Shown piece after piece: positions 44,987 to 54,034 of a stretch of 64,000 bases of DNA. The DNA comes from Vallitalea sp. GTDB lineage: Bacteria; Bacillota; Clostridia; Lachnospirales; Vallitaleaceae. Both the position numbers and the translations under genes were made by a program. The DNA lies in NCBI RefSeq assembly GCF_025211055.1, contig NZ_JAOARO010000051.1, positions 1-64,000 of the forward strand. The letters are read 5' to 3'. Each line of letters starts with the position of its first letter. Position 1 is the first letter of the stretch. The notes under the pieces are model-generated. The model had not been told where the DNA came from. It made no database searches and saw nothing but the letters and a program-made list of their open reading frames with translations.

Positions 44987-45448
44987 ATGAAATTACCGAT
45001 TATGATTATTAATAGTTCAACGGAGCAGCAGGTCAATGAGATTATTAGACTTAATGAAGAGACTGTAAAATATGGTCTTACACTTTCTAAGCATGAGATT
45101 ATGCAGATTATTGATGTTAGGAATGATTTGTTAAGAGGATATGGACGTATTGAATTAGGTACAGAAGTTATTAATAAATTAATTAAGAGTTTTTATAATT
45201 CTTCTTATATACAACAAGATATGTATATGTCGACTCTAATGGAATTACAAGAAGTTTTTTATTATATGAAGAATGAGACAGAAGATAATCTGAGTGATGA
45301 TGAGATTATAGAGATCTTAAGAGAGTTTTTTGAGGATTATTGTAAGGGGTCTATTGAGTTGTTGCAAGGAAGGGAAATTGAGAATTTTGCAAGGAATCAG
45401 CGAATCAAGTATCAAGAGTCTGATTTTTTGAAGGGGGTGACATTTTAA
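44987..45448 (+). CDS. DUF6323 family protein
   Basis: A 153-residue soluble protein rich in acidic residues, resembling the DUF6323 family of Clostridia (KYGLTLSKHEIMQIIDVRNDLLR, FYNSSYIQQDMYMSTLMELQEVFYYMKNET, then a DDEIIEILREFFED segment). Function is unknown. TTAGGAGG precedes the ATG. It is followed by the DUF6179 gene with TAATG overlap, the pairing in which I know these two families. Confidence 0.65.
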   Translation: MKLPIMIINSSTEQQVNEIIRLNEETVKYGLTLSKHEIMQIIDVRNDLLRGYGRIELGTEVINKLIKSFYNSSYIQQDMYMSTLMELQEVFYYMKNETEDNLSDDEIIEILREFFEDYCKGSIELLQGREIENFARNQRIKYQESDFLKGVTF

Positions 45449-46755
45449 TGAATAATGATTTGTCTTTACAGCTAATTAATAAAAATAATATAGAGACATT
45501 AGTTATATTAAAGAAATTAATAGCGAAATACACTTTTGGTGAAAGTTCGTCGGTGAAAGTAGAAGTTGCGGAGAATCTTTTACAGTCTATTCATTACTCA
45601 ATTGATGCTTATGTAAGTGAATGTTCACAGAAAGAGGGATTAATTACCTTACAAAGTGAAGGAATTACAGAAATATATGAAAAAGGATTAAATATAGTAA
45701 AATTATTTTTAGAGGAATGTAAAGAGCTATACAAAAATGTCATTGATAATAAGCTACAAATAAATATACAAGCTTATAACGATACTTTACACACAGCTAT
45801 ACCATATTTTTTAAGGGATTATAATTGTTTGTATAATGCTCATGAAACTATTTGCTGTATTGATTATCCATTAGCAATTGATGATATGGATATACAGGGA
45901 GTTTTTTATATTAGAAAGTATCTAGAGACAATTATGTTAGAAAATAAATTCTGCAATTATTTTATTAATGATATAGATGAAGTGTTAAGTTGTTATGGAG
46001 AGTTATACAAGTTGAATTATAGAGAAGCGTTAATAAATGTGTTTGAAATAGTAATCAATAATTATATATTTTTCTTAATAGCTGAAAATGAAGGAATTAG
46101 TATCCATATATCCAAGGTTGATTATGAAATGATAGTAAGTAAAATCAGTAATTTAGAAAGTGAAGATCTTAATAAGCTGTTGGATAATATTTTTAAGGAG
46201 ATAGCTGTTAATTTAGATATTAAAGATAAGGCGCTTATACATTATATTAAGGAGTATAAGAGCGTTTTTAGTGACAGGCTGATTAGTAATATCAAGCATG
46301 GTAGCTTAAAATATATGGTTATAGTTGATGATACACAAAAACTGCAAGAGATAAATTTATTGGACACAGATGATAGGATGGATGATGATTCATTCAAAGA
46401 ATTGGTTAATACAATTCAAGAATGTAATGATACACAAGATATTATTAATATTATTAAGAATAATGTAAAATCGTTAATTGATTTTATAGATATTTTAAAA
46501 GCGGATTGTCTTTTTGGTGAAGAAACGTTTTATAGTATATTTAATATATTGAATGATATGGAATTAGCTATTTTAGGTAAGGTAGTCTATGATGAAGAAT
46601 TAAGATATAGAGAAGGAATTGACCTGTTGTTGATTGATATAGGTGATAGGGAAAAAGAATGGGAAATATATTATGATGATTTTATAAAAGATTTAGATAA
46701 AGATAGAATTAAAAACATTCAATGGTTAATGAGTAATTATAACATAGTAACATAA
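45448..46755 (+). CDS. DUF6179 family protein
   Basis: A 435-residue, largely helical, acidic cytosolic protein resembling DUF6179. There is no signal peptide, membrane helix or recognisable catalytic motif. Its ATG overlaps the preceding stop (TAATG), so the two are translated together and probably form a complex. Segments such as SCYGELYKLNYREALINVFEI suggest a repeat-like helical fold. Function unknown. Confidence 0.65.
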   Translation: MNNDLSLQLINKNNIETLVILKKLIAKYTFGESSSVKVEVAENLLQSIHYSIDAYVSECSQKEGLITLQSEGITEIYEKGLNIVKLFLEECKELYKNVIDNKLQINIQAYNDTLHTAIPYFLRDYNCLYNAHETICCIDYPLAIDDMDIQGVFYIRKYLETIMLENKFCNYFINDIDEVLSCYGELYKLNYREALINVFEIVINNYIFFLIAENEGISIHISKVDYEMIVSKISNLESEDLNKLLDNIFKEIAVNLDIKDKALIHYIKEYKSVFSDRLISNIKHGSLKYMVIVDDTQKLQEINLLDTDDRMDDDSFKELVNTIQECNDTQDIINIIKNNVKSLIDFIDILKADCLFGEETFYSIFNILNDMELAILGKVVYDEELRYREGIDLLLIDIGDREKEWEIYYDDFIKDLDKDRIKNIQWLMSNYNIVT

Positions 46756-46770
46756 TAGTCTTAGGGATAG

Positions 46771-46908
46771 TTGAAACAGTTAAGAAGAGCAAAAAACAAT
46801 GAATCAAAAGGTATGGGTATTGCAGGAATAGTGCTTAATGCATGTGCAATAGTACTAATTATCATCTGGGTAATCTGTTTAGGATCTGAAATTGCAACAG
46901 TGCAATAA
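46771..46908 (+). pseudogene. DUF4190-like C-terminal fragment or small membrane protein
   Basis: TTG 46771 opens a 45-residue frame, LKQLRRAKNNESKGMGIAG followed by one long hydrophobic helix and ending GSEIATVQ. It resembles the end of DUF4190 proteins (KGMAIAGIVLN type), which normally have two helices and a longer N-terminus. There is no clear ribosome-binding site. It may be a relic, or a short protein translated by coupling with the DUF6179 gene 15 bases before it. Its TAA overlaps the next ATG. Confidence 0.5.
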
Positions 46909-47036
46909 TGAAAAAAAGATTTATTATTTATAACTGGGTTTTCCTAGGGATTTTTATAACAGATATCATTATACATATATTATTAATTAGTGTGTTTTTT
47001 TCTTTGGCTATTTATTTTTGGAACAATTTAATTTAA
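46908..47036 (+). CDS. Small membrane protein, 42 residues
   Basis: MKKRFIIYNWVFLGIFITDI opens a 42-residue frame with one or two hydrophobic helices, ending FWNNLI. Its ATG overlaps the stop of the DUF4190-like frame (TAATG), a coupling signal. No family recognised; it may be the tail of a degraded gene. Confidence 0.35.
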   Translation: MKKRFIIYNWVFLGIFITDIIIHILLISVFFSLAIYFWNNLI

Positions 47037-47297
47037 TATTTTTTATAAAGAATGGTATCTAAAACAGGGAGTTTAATTAGATCTCTTTTTTTAATGCGTA
47101 CCTTTAATTGGTTGATGTATTATTCTCTTTTTATTGATTATTTCTAATGATTGGTTTAAACTGAAATAAATAAAAAATAATAGAATATAGGTGATTATAT
47201 GATAACTAAGATAATTGGCAGGGAATATATTTTTGCGAATTTGATGGACCTCGCAATAGAAAAACTATAATTAATATTATTATAGAAAAATAATCGC

Positions 47298-47326
47298 TTT
47301 ACAAATGGAACTTTTGTGCGTATAAT
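47298..47326 (+). promoter_or_regulatory. Promoter of pyk
   Basis: TTTACA (47298-47303) and TATAAT (47321-47326) separated by 17 bases. About 140 bases of AT-rich leader separate it from the pyk start. A short frame of 23 codons at 47199-47270 lies upstream but has no support. Confidence 0.65.
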
Positions 47327-47469
47327 ATAATGGGAAAAACTTTTGTATATAACAAAATATATAGTAGTTAATAAATATTGTTCCACAAATATATTTTTAC
47401 AAATTTTTTTTGCAAATTTACATGATTATATAGAACAATAATATTAATATAAATTTAGGAGGTTTAATA

Positions 47470-48894
47470 TTGTATAAAGCAAAAACAAAGATTATTTGTA
47501 CGATAGGACCTGCCAGTGATAATAGAGAAACTATTACTGAGCTTGTAAAGAATGGACTTAGTATCGCTAGACTTAATCTATCTCATGGAACAAAAGAGTA
47601 TTATAAGAAGATTATTAATATAATAAAAGAAGTAAGAAAAGAGTTAGATATTCCAGTAGCTATTTTAATGGATACAAGAGGTCCTGAAATAAGAACTAAA
47701 AATTTTGTTGACGGACAATTGAAGCTTGAAGTAGGTCAACAAATATCAATATGCAATGGGGATTTTGATGGTACCAAAGAAGGTTTTTGTATAACATATC
47801 CTACACTATATAAGGATGTCAAAAAAGGTAGTAAAGTATTAATTGACGATGGTTTAATTGAACTTGAAGTACTACAAGTTGATGCCAAAGAGAAAACTAT
47901 TAAATGTATTGTAAAAAATGGTGGTATAGTAAAAAATAAAAAAGGTATTAATGTTCCTAATGTAAATGTTAATCTACCTGCTATTACGGAAAAAGACAAA
48001 GAGGAAATTCTTTACGGTCTTGAACATGATATTGATTTTATAGCCGCTTCATTTATTAGAAAAGAGGAAGATGTTCTAAAAATCAGAAAATTTATTGATG
48101 ATAATGGTGGTAAGGATGTTAAGATAATATCTAAGATTGAAAACCAGCAAGGAGTAGACAATATTGATTCAATCATAAAAGTATCTGATGCGATTATGAT
48201 AGCTCGTGGTGATCTAGGTGTGGAAACACCAACTGAATTAATACCTATTGTACAAAAAATGATAATAGATAAATGTAATCAAAATGAGTTACCTGTAATT
48301 ACAGCTACTCAGATGCTTGATTCTATGATAAAAAATCCAAGACCAACAAGAGCTGAAGTTTCTGATGTTGCTAATGCTATTATTGATGGAACAGATGCTA
48401 TTATGTTGTCAGGGGAAACAGCTGCTGGACTATACCCAGTTGAAGCAGTAAAAGTTATGAGTAAGATTGCATATGCTTCTGAAAGCATGACTGACCACGA
48501 ACAGAGAAATATCTGCCAAAAAAGTAAGACAAGTATTACACATGCTGTTAGTTATTCGGCTTATACTACTGCAATACATCTAAAAGCAAAAGCAATAATA
48601 TGTCCTACTTATAGTGGTAATACTGCTAGAATGATTTCTATGTACAGACCTAATGTGCAGATAATTGCTGTGACAAGTGATGAAAAAGTTAGAAGACAGA
48701 TGCAGTTATTATGGGGTGTTACACCGTTATATTTAAAACAGGAAACATCTACAGACATATTATTTTACAAATCAGTAATCATGGCAAGAGAACTAGGCAT
48801 AGTTAATTCAAAAGACTTGGTGGTAATAACAGCAGGTGTTCCTCTTGCAGAAGGAAGTAAAACTAACTTGATGAAAGTACAAGTAGTAGAATAA
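47470..48894 (+). CDS. pyk: Pyruvate kinase
   Basis: A 474-residue glycolytic enzyme making pyruvate and ATP from phosphoenolpyruvate. Motifs: TKIICTIGPASDN at the N-terminus, ARLNLSHGT, ILMDTRGPEIRT, and SDAIMIARGDLGVE with TATQMLDSMIKNPRPTRAEV. It lacks the C-terminal PEP-utiliser-like extension found in some Firmicutes. The start is TTG, set by TTTAGGAGG at 47454-47462. It has its own promoter and terminator. Confidence 0.96.
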   Translation: MYKAKTKIICTIGPASDNRETITELVKNGLSIARLNLSHGTKEYYKKIINIIKEVRKELDIPVAILMDTRGPEIRTKNFVDGQLKLEVGQQISICNGDFDGTKEGFCITYPTLYKDVKKGSKVLIDDGLIELEVLQVDAKEKTIKCIVKNGGIVKNKKGINVPNVNVNLPAITEKDKEEILYGLEHDIDFIAASFIRKEEDVLKIRKFIDDNGGKDVKIISKIENQQGVDNIDSIIKVSDAIMIARGDLGVETPTELIPIVQKMIIDKCNQNELPVITATQMLDSMIKNPRPTRAEVSDVANAIIDGTDAIMLSGETAAGLYPVEAVKVMSKIAYASESMTDHEQRNICQKSKTSITHAVSYSAYTTAIHLKAKAIICPTYSGNTARMISMYRPNVQIIAVTSDEKVRRQMQLLWGVTPLYLKQETSTDILFYKSVIMARELGIVNSKDLVVITAGVPLAEGSKTNLMKVQVVE

Positions 48895-48897
48895 CCT

Positions 48898-48920
48898 AGA
48901 GGGGCTTAGCAGCCCCTCTT
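48898..48920 (+). terminator. Terminator after pyk
   Basis: AGAGGGGCT-TAGC-AGCCCCTCT, a perfect 9-bp GC-rich stem, followed by T-rich sequence. Confidence 0.85.
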
Positions 48921-48924
48921 ACTT

Positions 48925-49959
48925 CTAGTTAACTTTTTTAATTACACAACCATTTTCATCGCATATATAGGCTATCTCATTTTCTAATGATTTGCCTTCA
49001 TTAAACTGTTTAATACTATTAAAAGTAGTTGTGGCTATGTTATTTAGAGCTTCTTTTGTGAAGTAGGCTTGATGTGATGTAACCAATACGTTAGGGAATG
49101 TTATAAGTCTTGACAATATATCATCATTAACCCCTTCTACAGAGAAATCTTCATAAAAATATTTATCTTCTTCTTCATAGACATCTAAGGCAGCACTACC
49201 TATTTTATGTTCTTTAAGACCTTCAATCAAATCTTTGGAATTAATTAATTTACCTCTACCAGTATTAACAATCATAACCCCATCCTTCATCTTATTAATG
49301 CTTTTGTCACTAATAATATATTCAGTATCTTTTGTTAAAGGACAATGTAAAGTAATGATATCACTTTCTTTAAATAGAGTATCAAGAGGAACATAACTAA
49401 AACCTAACTCTTCTGCTGAATTATTATCAGGATATATGTCATAAGCGATAACATTACACTCAAAGCCTTTTAGGATCTTAATTAGAATCTTAGCTATTTT
49501 ACCTGTACCAATGACACCTACTGTTTTTTGGTACATATCAAATCCTAATAAACCACTTAGTGAGAAGTTAAGATCTTTTGTCCTATTGTGTGATTTGTGT
49601 ATTTTCCTATTTAATGTCAGCATCATAGAGATTGTGAATTCAGCTATTGCATGGGGTGAATAAGCTGGAACATGAACCACATGTACTTTTCCTTTTGCTG
49701 CTTTAAAATTAACATTGTTATAACCGGCACAACGAAGTGCAATCAATTTAACTTCATATTCATGTAGTTTATTTACAACAAAGGAAGAAGCTTTGTCTTG
49801 TACGAATATAGAAACTACATCAAAACCCTCAGTAAGTTTTACTGTTTTATCACTTAAACGTTCTTCAAAGAATGTTATTTCAAAACCATAATCTTTATTT
49901 AAAACATCAAATATTTCTTTGTCATATGGTTTAGTATCAAAAAATGCTATTTTCAACAT
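48925..49959 (-). CDS. D-2-hydroxyacid dehydrogenase, D-lactate dehydrogenase-like
   Basis: A 344-residue NAD-dependent enzyme of the D-isomer 2-hydroxyacid family. The N-terminus KIAFFDTKPYDKEIF, RCAGYNNV and VPAYSPHAIAEF match fermentative D-lactate dehydrogenases; the NAD motif is VGVIGTGKIAKILI and HCPLTKDTEY, NTGRGKLI and TSHQAYFTKEAL complete the pattern. AAGAGGTG before ATG 49959 decides the start; the GTG at 49968 is within that site. It probably reduces pyruvate from the adjacent, convergent pyk to D-lactate. Confidence 0.88.
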   Translation of the reverse strand: MLKIAFFDTKPYDKEIFDVLNKDYGFEITFFEERLSDKTVKLTEGFDVVSIFVQDKASSFVVNKLHEYEVKLIALRCAGYNNVNFKAAKGKVHVVHVPAYSPHAIAEFTISMMLTLNRKIHKSHNRTKDLNFSLSGLLGFDMYQKTVGVIGTGKIAKILIKILKGFECNVIAYDIYPDNNSAEELGFSYVPLDTLFKESDIITLHCPLTKDTEYIISDKSINKMKDGVMIVNTGRGKLINSKDLIEGLKEHKIGSAALDVYEEEDKYFYEDFSVEGVNDDILSRLITFPNVLVTSHQAYFTKEALNNIATTTFNSIKQFNEGKSLENEIAYICDENGCVIKKVN

Positions 49960-50316
49960 ATCTATCACCTCTTATATTATAGTTAAGTAAATATTAATAT
50001 ATTATTCATGAGAATAAATAATAATTATTATTAATTAGGTATTATTATAAATTAATAGGTTTTTTAAGTCAAGTATGAAATAAAATGGTATAGATTCTGC
50101 TAAGTAATTTGGCATAATCTAAAATAGACATTACTGTTAAAAAGTTTATCAATTAACATGATGGATTATGTTAAATTATTATGTTGAATCCTTATAACTT
50201 ATTTATGTTTATTATTATACAGATTTATGATATAATCATTGAAAATATTTATATAAAAGTACGATACTATTATTTATGAACATATCTAAACTAAATTAAA
50301 GGAAGAGAGATAAGTT
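49960..50316. other. Divergent AT-rich spacer between ldh-like and MFS genes
   Basis: 357 bases with A/T runs, including the perfect 16-bp AT palindrome at 50017-50032. A TATAAT with a weak upstream hexamer lies near 50230 in front of the MFS gene. No structured RNA or gene seen. Confidence 0.4.
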
Positions 50317-51522
50317 ATGACGAAACTTTTTACAATAAAAAAAGAAATGGCTCTATATTTTATTATTTTAGCACTCACTGCACTTGGTTTAGGATTGTCC
50401 AATGATATTTTTTCTAATTATTTTAAGGATGCGTATAATATTACAGCTTATCAACGTGGTATAATAGAATTTCCTAGAGAATTGCCTGGAATGTTATGTA
50501 TTTTTGTTGTTACTGCATTATCTTTCATGGGAGATATAAGACTTTCTATCATTGCACAGATATTGAGCTTTATAGGTATTACAGTGTTAGGATTCATTAC
50601 ACCAACATTTTCTGTGATGTTAATATTTCTATTCATCAATTCTATGGGGATGCATTTATTCTTTCCTTTACAAGACAGTATTGGAATCTCTTTGATTGAT
50701 GATGAAAAGATAGGTAAAAGAATGGGGCAGTATAAAGGGGTATTTACTGCTTTCAGTATGGTTGCAGCTATTATGGTGTTTGTAGGCTTTAGAACCAATG
50801 TTTTTAGTTTTACTACTAAGATAAAGTACATATTTGTTATTGATGCTGTAATATTTCTTGTGATAATTGTTTTATTCGTATATCTATTGAAATTATTGAA
50901 AAGACCTTTGGTGAAAAAGAAAAATTTAAAATTCGTATTTCGTAGAGAATATAAATATTATTATATATTAGCTATTATGCACGGGGTTCAGAAACAAATA
51001 ATGGTAGTTTATGGTCCATGGGTTCTTATAGACATTCTCAATAAAAAAGCGGATACATTAGCTATTCTCATGATGATAGGCAGCTTCATTGGAATTTTCT
51101 TTATACCAGCAGTTGGTAGATGGCTGGACCGTTTTGGAGTGAAAAAATTATTATATGCTGATGCATTATCATTTATTGGTGTATATGTTGCGTATGGTTT
51201 GATTACTACTGGGTTTGATACAGGAAAACTTCCGCTTATTGGTTTGCCAGTTATCCTAGCTTATAGCCTAATAATAATAGATAAGATGTCCATGCAAATG
51301 GGAATGGTAAAGACTGTATATTTACGCTCAATAGCAGTTGATATGTCAGATATAACACCCACCTTATCAATGGGAATTAGTATGGACCATGTTGTTTCTA
51401 TATTATGCGCTTATATTGGTGGTATAATATGGAGTGCATGGGGACCACAGTACATATTCTTTTTTGCTGCTACCTTATCCCTTGTCAATCTATTTGTGGC
51501 AAAAAAAGTTCAAATTAAATAA
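50317..51522 (+). CDS. MFS transporter
   Basis: A 401-residue major facilitator protein with about 12 membrane helices, two six-helix halves separated by a basic loop around residue 195-210 (LLKRPLVKKKNLKFVFRREYKY). GRWLDRFGVKKLLYAD resembles the loop motif of the second half. GGAAGAGAG precedes the ATG. Substrate is unknown. It is followed by a TetR regulator operon under a separate promoter. Confidence 0.85.
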   Translation: MTKLFTIKKEMALYFIILALTALGLGLSNDIFSNYFKDAYNITAYQRGIIEFPRELPGMLCIFVVTALSFMGDIRLSIIAQILSFIGITVLGFITPTFSVMLIFLFINSMGMHLFFPLQDSIGISLIDDEKIGKRMGQYKGVFTAFSMVAAIMVFVGFRTNVFSFTTKIKYIFVIDAVIFLVIIVLFVYLLKLLKRPLVKKKNLKFVFRREYKYYYILAIMHGVQKQIMVVYGPWVLIDILNKKADTLAILMMIGSFIGIFFIPAVGRWLDRFGVKKLLYADALSFIGVYVAYGLITTGFDTGKLPLIGLPVILAYSLIIIDKMSMQMGMVKTVYLRSIAVDMSDITPTLSMGISMDHVVSILCAYIGGIIWSAWGPQYIFFFAATLSLVNLFVAKKVQIK

Positions 51523-51558
51523 TAGATATTAATATTATAAAATTTATACCTCTTCCTA

Positions 51559-51625
51559 TTGACTACAGGGGTATAAAAATATATAATAAAATTAAACAGT
51601 GTTTAATAATTAAATATTGTTTAAT
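51559..51625 (+). promoter_or_regulatory. Promoter and paired operators of the TetR-flavodoxin operon
   Basis: TTGACT (51559-51564) and TATAAT (51582-51587), 17-base spacer. The perfect palindrome ATTAAAC-AGT-GTTTAAT (51591-51607) and the near-copy ATTAAAT-ATT-GTTTAAT (51609-51625) follow with centres 18 bp apart, over the likely transcription start: a typical TetR autoregulation site. Confidence 0.8.
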
Positions 51626-51649
51626 ATAATTTGGAAGAGTTAGGTAATT

Positions 51650-52261
51650 ATGAGTAGACAAAGGCAAATAAATAAAAAAGAAGAAATAAAACAATTAATA
51701 TTGAATGTTGCAAGAGAAATAATGGTAGAAGAGGGAATTGATAAAATATCCATAAGAAAGATTACCAATACATTAGATTATTCTCCAGGTATTGTCTATC
51801 ACTATTTCAAGGATAAAGATGAGATTACAGAAATACTATTAAAAGAAGGCTATGGAGAAATCTTAAACAGTCTTAGGGATGTAAAAGACTCTGAAAAGGA
51901 GCCAGAGAAAGAAATAAGAGAGAGATTTATAAGTTATATTAATGCTGTTCTCAAGTTTTCCGATTACTACTTAGCAATAGTCCTAAGTGACAAGGCATCT
52001 ATATTGCAATATACAAGTATACTTCATAAAGGGGTCAGTGAAGACAGAAAATCAATTAAGATATTATGTAACAGCATTAGAAAGGGGATACGATTAAATC
52101 AGTTCAAAGAATGTAACGTTGAACTTACAGCTCAAGCTTTATGGGTTTCCATTTTTGGATTAACTGTGCGATTGATTATTGAAGGGGAGATTGATATAGA
52201 GCAAAAAGAAAAATTAATCAATCAGCAATTAGATATTCTAATAAGTGGAATCAAAAAATAA
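51650..52261 (+). CDS. TetR-family regulator
   Basis: A 203-residue repressor with helix-turn-helix segments (IKQLILNVAREIMVEEGIDKISIRKITN, then YSPGIVYHYFKDKDEI). Its own promoter carries two palindromes. It leads an operon with an FMN-binding protein and a flavodoxin; the second flavodoxin follows a terminator. The ribosome-binding site is a modest GGAAGAG. The inducer is unknown, but the co-transcribed genes point to a redox-active compound or flavin chemistry. Confidence 0.88.
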   Translation: MSRQRQINKKEEIKQLILNVAREIMVEEGIDKISIRKITNTLDYSPGIVYHYFKDKDEITEILLKEGYGEILNSLRDVKDSEKEPEKEIRERFISYINAVLKFSDYYLAIVLSDKASILQYTSILHKGVSEDRKSIKILCNSIRKGIRLNQFKECNVELTAQALWVSIFGLTVRLIIEGEIDIEQKEKLINQQLDILISGIKK

Positions 52262-52275
52262 TAAGAGGTGATTTG

Positions 52276-52659
52276 ATGAAGAAGCTAAAAAAACGCAGTA
52301 AAATTTTATTGATAATATTAGGCATTCTTGTTATAGCATTTTTCGCAGTAAAATCAATTCAGGTAAAGGAGATTGAGGTTAGTAATATTGACCTTAATAC
52401 ATTGGAAGATGGTATATATAAAGGAAGTCATGATTCTACATTAGTCAAGGTACGGGTTAGTGTGGAAGTTGAAAATCATACTATCAAAACTATCGTTATT
52501 GATGAACATCAAACAGGTCTAGGGAAAAAAGCTGAAGCTATGACAGATAAGATTATTGAAAAACAATCGTTACAGGTGGATGGTATAACTGGAGCTACAG
52601 TTAGTAGTAATACTATAAAAAAAGCCATAGAAGATGCATTGAGTAAAGACCAACAATAA
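52276..52659 (+). CDS. FMN-binding domain protein, membrane-anchored
   Basis: A 127-residue protein with one N-terminal membrane helix (about residues 8-27, after a basic KKLKKRSK start) and an extracellular FMN_bind domain. DGITGATVSS contains the S/T-G-A-T-x-S type motif in which a threonine can carry covalent FMN. AGAGGTG at 52264-52270 favours ATG 52276 over TTG 52273. It lies between the TetR gene and a flavodoxin, suggesting an electron route across the membrane. Confidence 0.87.
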   Translation: MKKLKKRSKILLIILGILVIAFFAVKSIQVKEIEVSNIDLNTLEDGIYKGSHDSTLVKVRVSVEVENHTIKTIVIDEHQTGLGKKAEAMTDKIIEKQSLQVDGITGATVSSNTIKKAIEDALSKDQQ

Positions 52660-52680
52660 ATATAATTAGGGAGGTTTGTT

Positions 52681-53172
52681 ATGAGTACTTTAATAGTTTA
52701 TGGAACAAAATACAGATTTACAGGAAAATGTGCAAAAGCTCTAGAGAATGAATTAAATGGTAAAGTTGATATTATCAATTTACAGAATGAAAGTATAAAG
52801 GACTTATCTGATTATGAAAAAATCATTATTGGAGGTCCTATATATGCGGGTCAGCTTCGTAAAAATGTTAAGCAATTCTGTGTAGATAACCTTAACATGT
52901 TATTGAGTAAAAAAATAGGATTATATATATCATGTTCAATGACAGGTGATGACGCAAGAAAACAAATAAAAAACGCTTTTCCAGAGACGCTGTATAATAG
53001 AGCAGTAATTAAAGACTATCTTGGTGGAGAAGTCAATCTAGAAAAGGCACGTTTTTTTGATCGCCTAATCATTAAGATGGTATCAAAATCTGATGATAAT
53101 ACCTCAAATAGGAATAATGGAATATGTATAGATAACGTAAAAAGATTTGCAGATGCTATAAATAATTGTTAA
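52681..53172 (+). CDS. Flavodoxin-domain protein (HemG-like), copy 1
   Basis: A 163-residue flavodoxin of the HemG/protoporphyrinogen oxidase-like type. LIVYGTKYRFTGKCAKALE holds the FMN-phosphate loop, with arginine where the paralogue at 53348 has glycine (KYRFT versus KYGFT); IIIGGPIYAGQLRKNVKQF and the CSMTGDDA segment form the ring loops. AGGGAGG precedes the ATG. It ends the TetR operon at a good terminator. Confidence 0.88.
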   Translation: MSTLIVYGTKYRFTGKCAKALENELNGKVDIINLQNESIKDLSDYEKIIIGGPIYAGQLRKNVKQFCVDNLNMLLSKKIGLYISCSMTGDDARKQIKNAFPETLYNRAVIKDYLGGEVNLEKARFFDRLIIKMVSKSDDNTSNRNNGICIDNVKRFADAINNC

Positions 53173-53195
53173 TAGTATATAGTAATTATATTTAA

Positions 53196-53246
53196 TGGTG
53201 AAAGAAGAACTATTTATTCACAACTTCTTTTACCATTAATTTTTTT
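53196..53246 (+). terminator. Terminator between the two flavodoxin copies
   Basis: TGGTGAAAGAAG (53196-53207) pairs with CTTCTTTTACCA (53224-53235, one G-U pair), then TTAATTTTTTT. Confidence 0.85.
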
Positions 53247-53347
53247 GTGTTATAATCAAATGGCTGTGTATCAAATAGATAGAATCTAATCTGTAATATT
53301 AAGATATAATATATATATTAAAATTTTTATGAGTGGGAGATACATAT

Positions 53348-53839
53348 ATGAGTGTTTTAATAGTCTTTAGTACCAAATATGGTTTTACAGAAAAATGTAT
53401 TAAAGTTTTACGTAATGATTTGCAAGGTAAAGTGAAGATAGTTAATATTCAACAGGAAATAATTAAAGACATAAGCTGCTATGATAAGATTATTATTGGA
53501 GGACCTATATATGTAGGAAGACTCCAGAAAAAACTACGGAGATTTTGTTTGGATAATCTGCAGATTCTGTTAGATAAAAAAATTGGATTGTTTGTAACGT
53601 GTTCTGTAGGTGGGGATATAGCGATTAAGCAATTGAATGATGCTTTCCCTAATGAGTTATGTAGAAAAACTATTGTAAAAGGGTGTTTTGGAGGAGAAAT
53701 CAATAAGGAAAAAGCTGGATTTTTTCATAGACTAATTGTAAAGATGGTATCAAAAACTGATAGTTCCAGCACTCATAGAAATAACGGTATGATTATAGAA
53801 AGCATCAATGAATTTGCAGGTATAATAAATAATAGGTAA
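53348..53839 (+). CDS. Flavodoxin-domain protein (HemG-like), copy 2
   Basis: A 163-residue paralogue of the gene at 52681, clearly a tandem duplicate (shared IIIGGPIYxG, a RLIVKMVSK or RLIIKMVSK segment and HRNNG/NRNNG near the end). It retains the usual glycine in the phosphate loop (STKYGFTEKC). GGGAGA at 53335-53340 selects ATG 53348. It is separated from copy 1 by a terminator and so may be transcribed independently. Confidence 0.88.
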   Translation: MSVLIVFSTKYGFTEKCIKVLRNDLQGKVKIVNIQQEIIKDISCYDKIIIGGPIYVGRLQKKLRRFCLDNLQILLDKKIGLFVTCSVGGDIAIKQLNDAFPNELCRKTIVKGCFGGEINKEKAGFFHRLIVKMVSKTDSSSTHRNNGMIIESINEFAGIINNR

Positions 53840-54034
53840 CACTAGTTAATTATCATGTCAATATTAATAAAAGTAAAATGCGAGAATAGTTTAGTTGAAT
53901 TAGAATAATGTACTTATATTTCCACTAATTTAATAAATATGATAATATAAAATATATAATTTTTTTAATTTCACCATATATATGGTATATAATAATTAAT
54001 TATAATATTAGATTTAATATGAGGAGGGAATTAA

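Noticed and set aside
47199-47270. 23-codon frame upstream of pyk
   Set aside because: A weak ribosome-binding site is present, but the frame is short and has no conserved features; it lies upstream of the pyk promoter.
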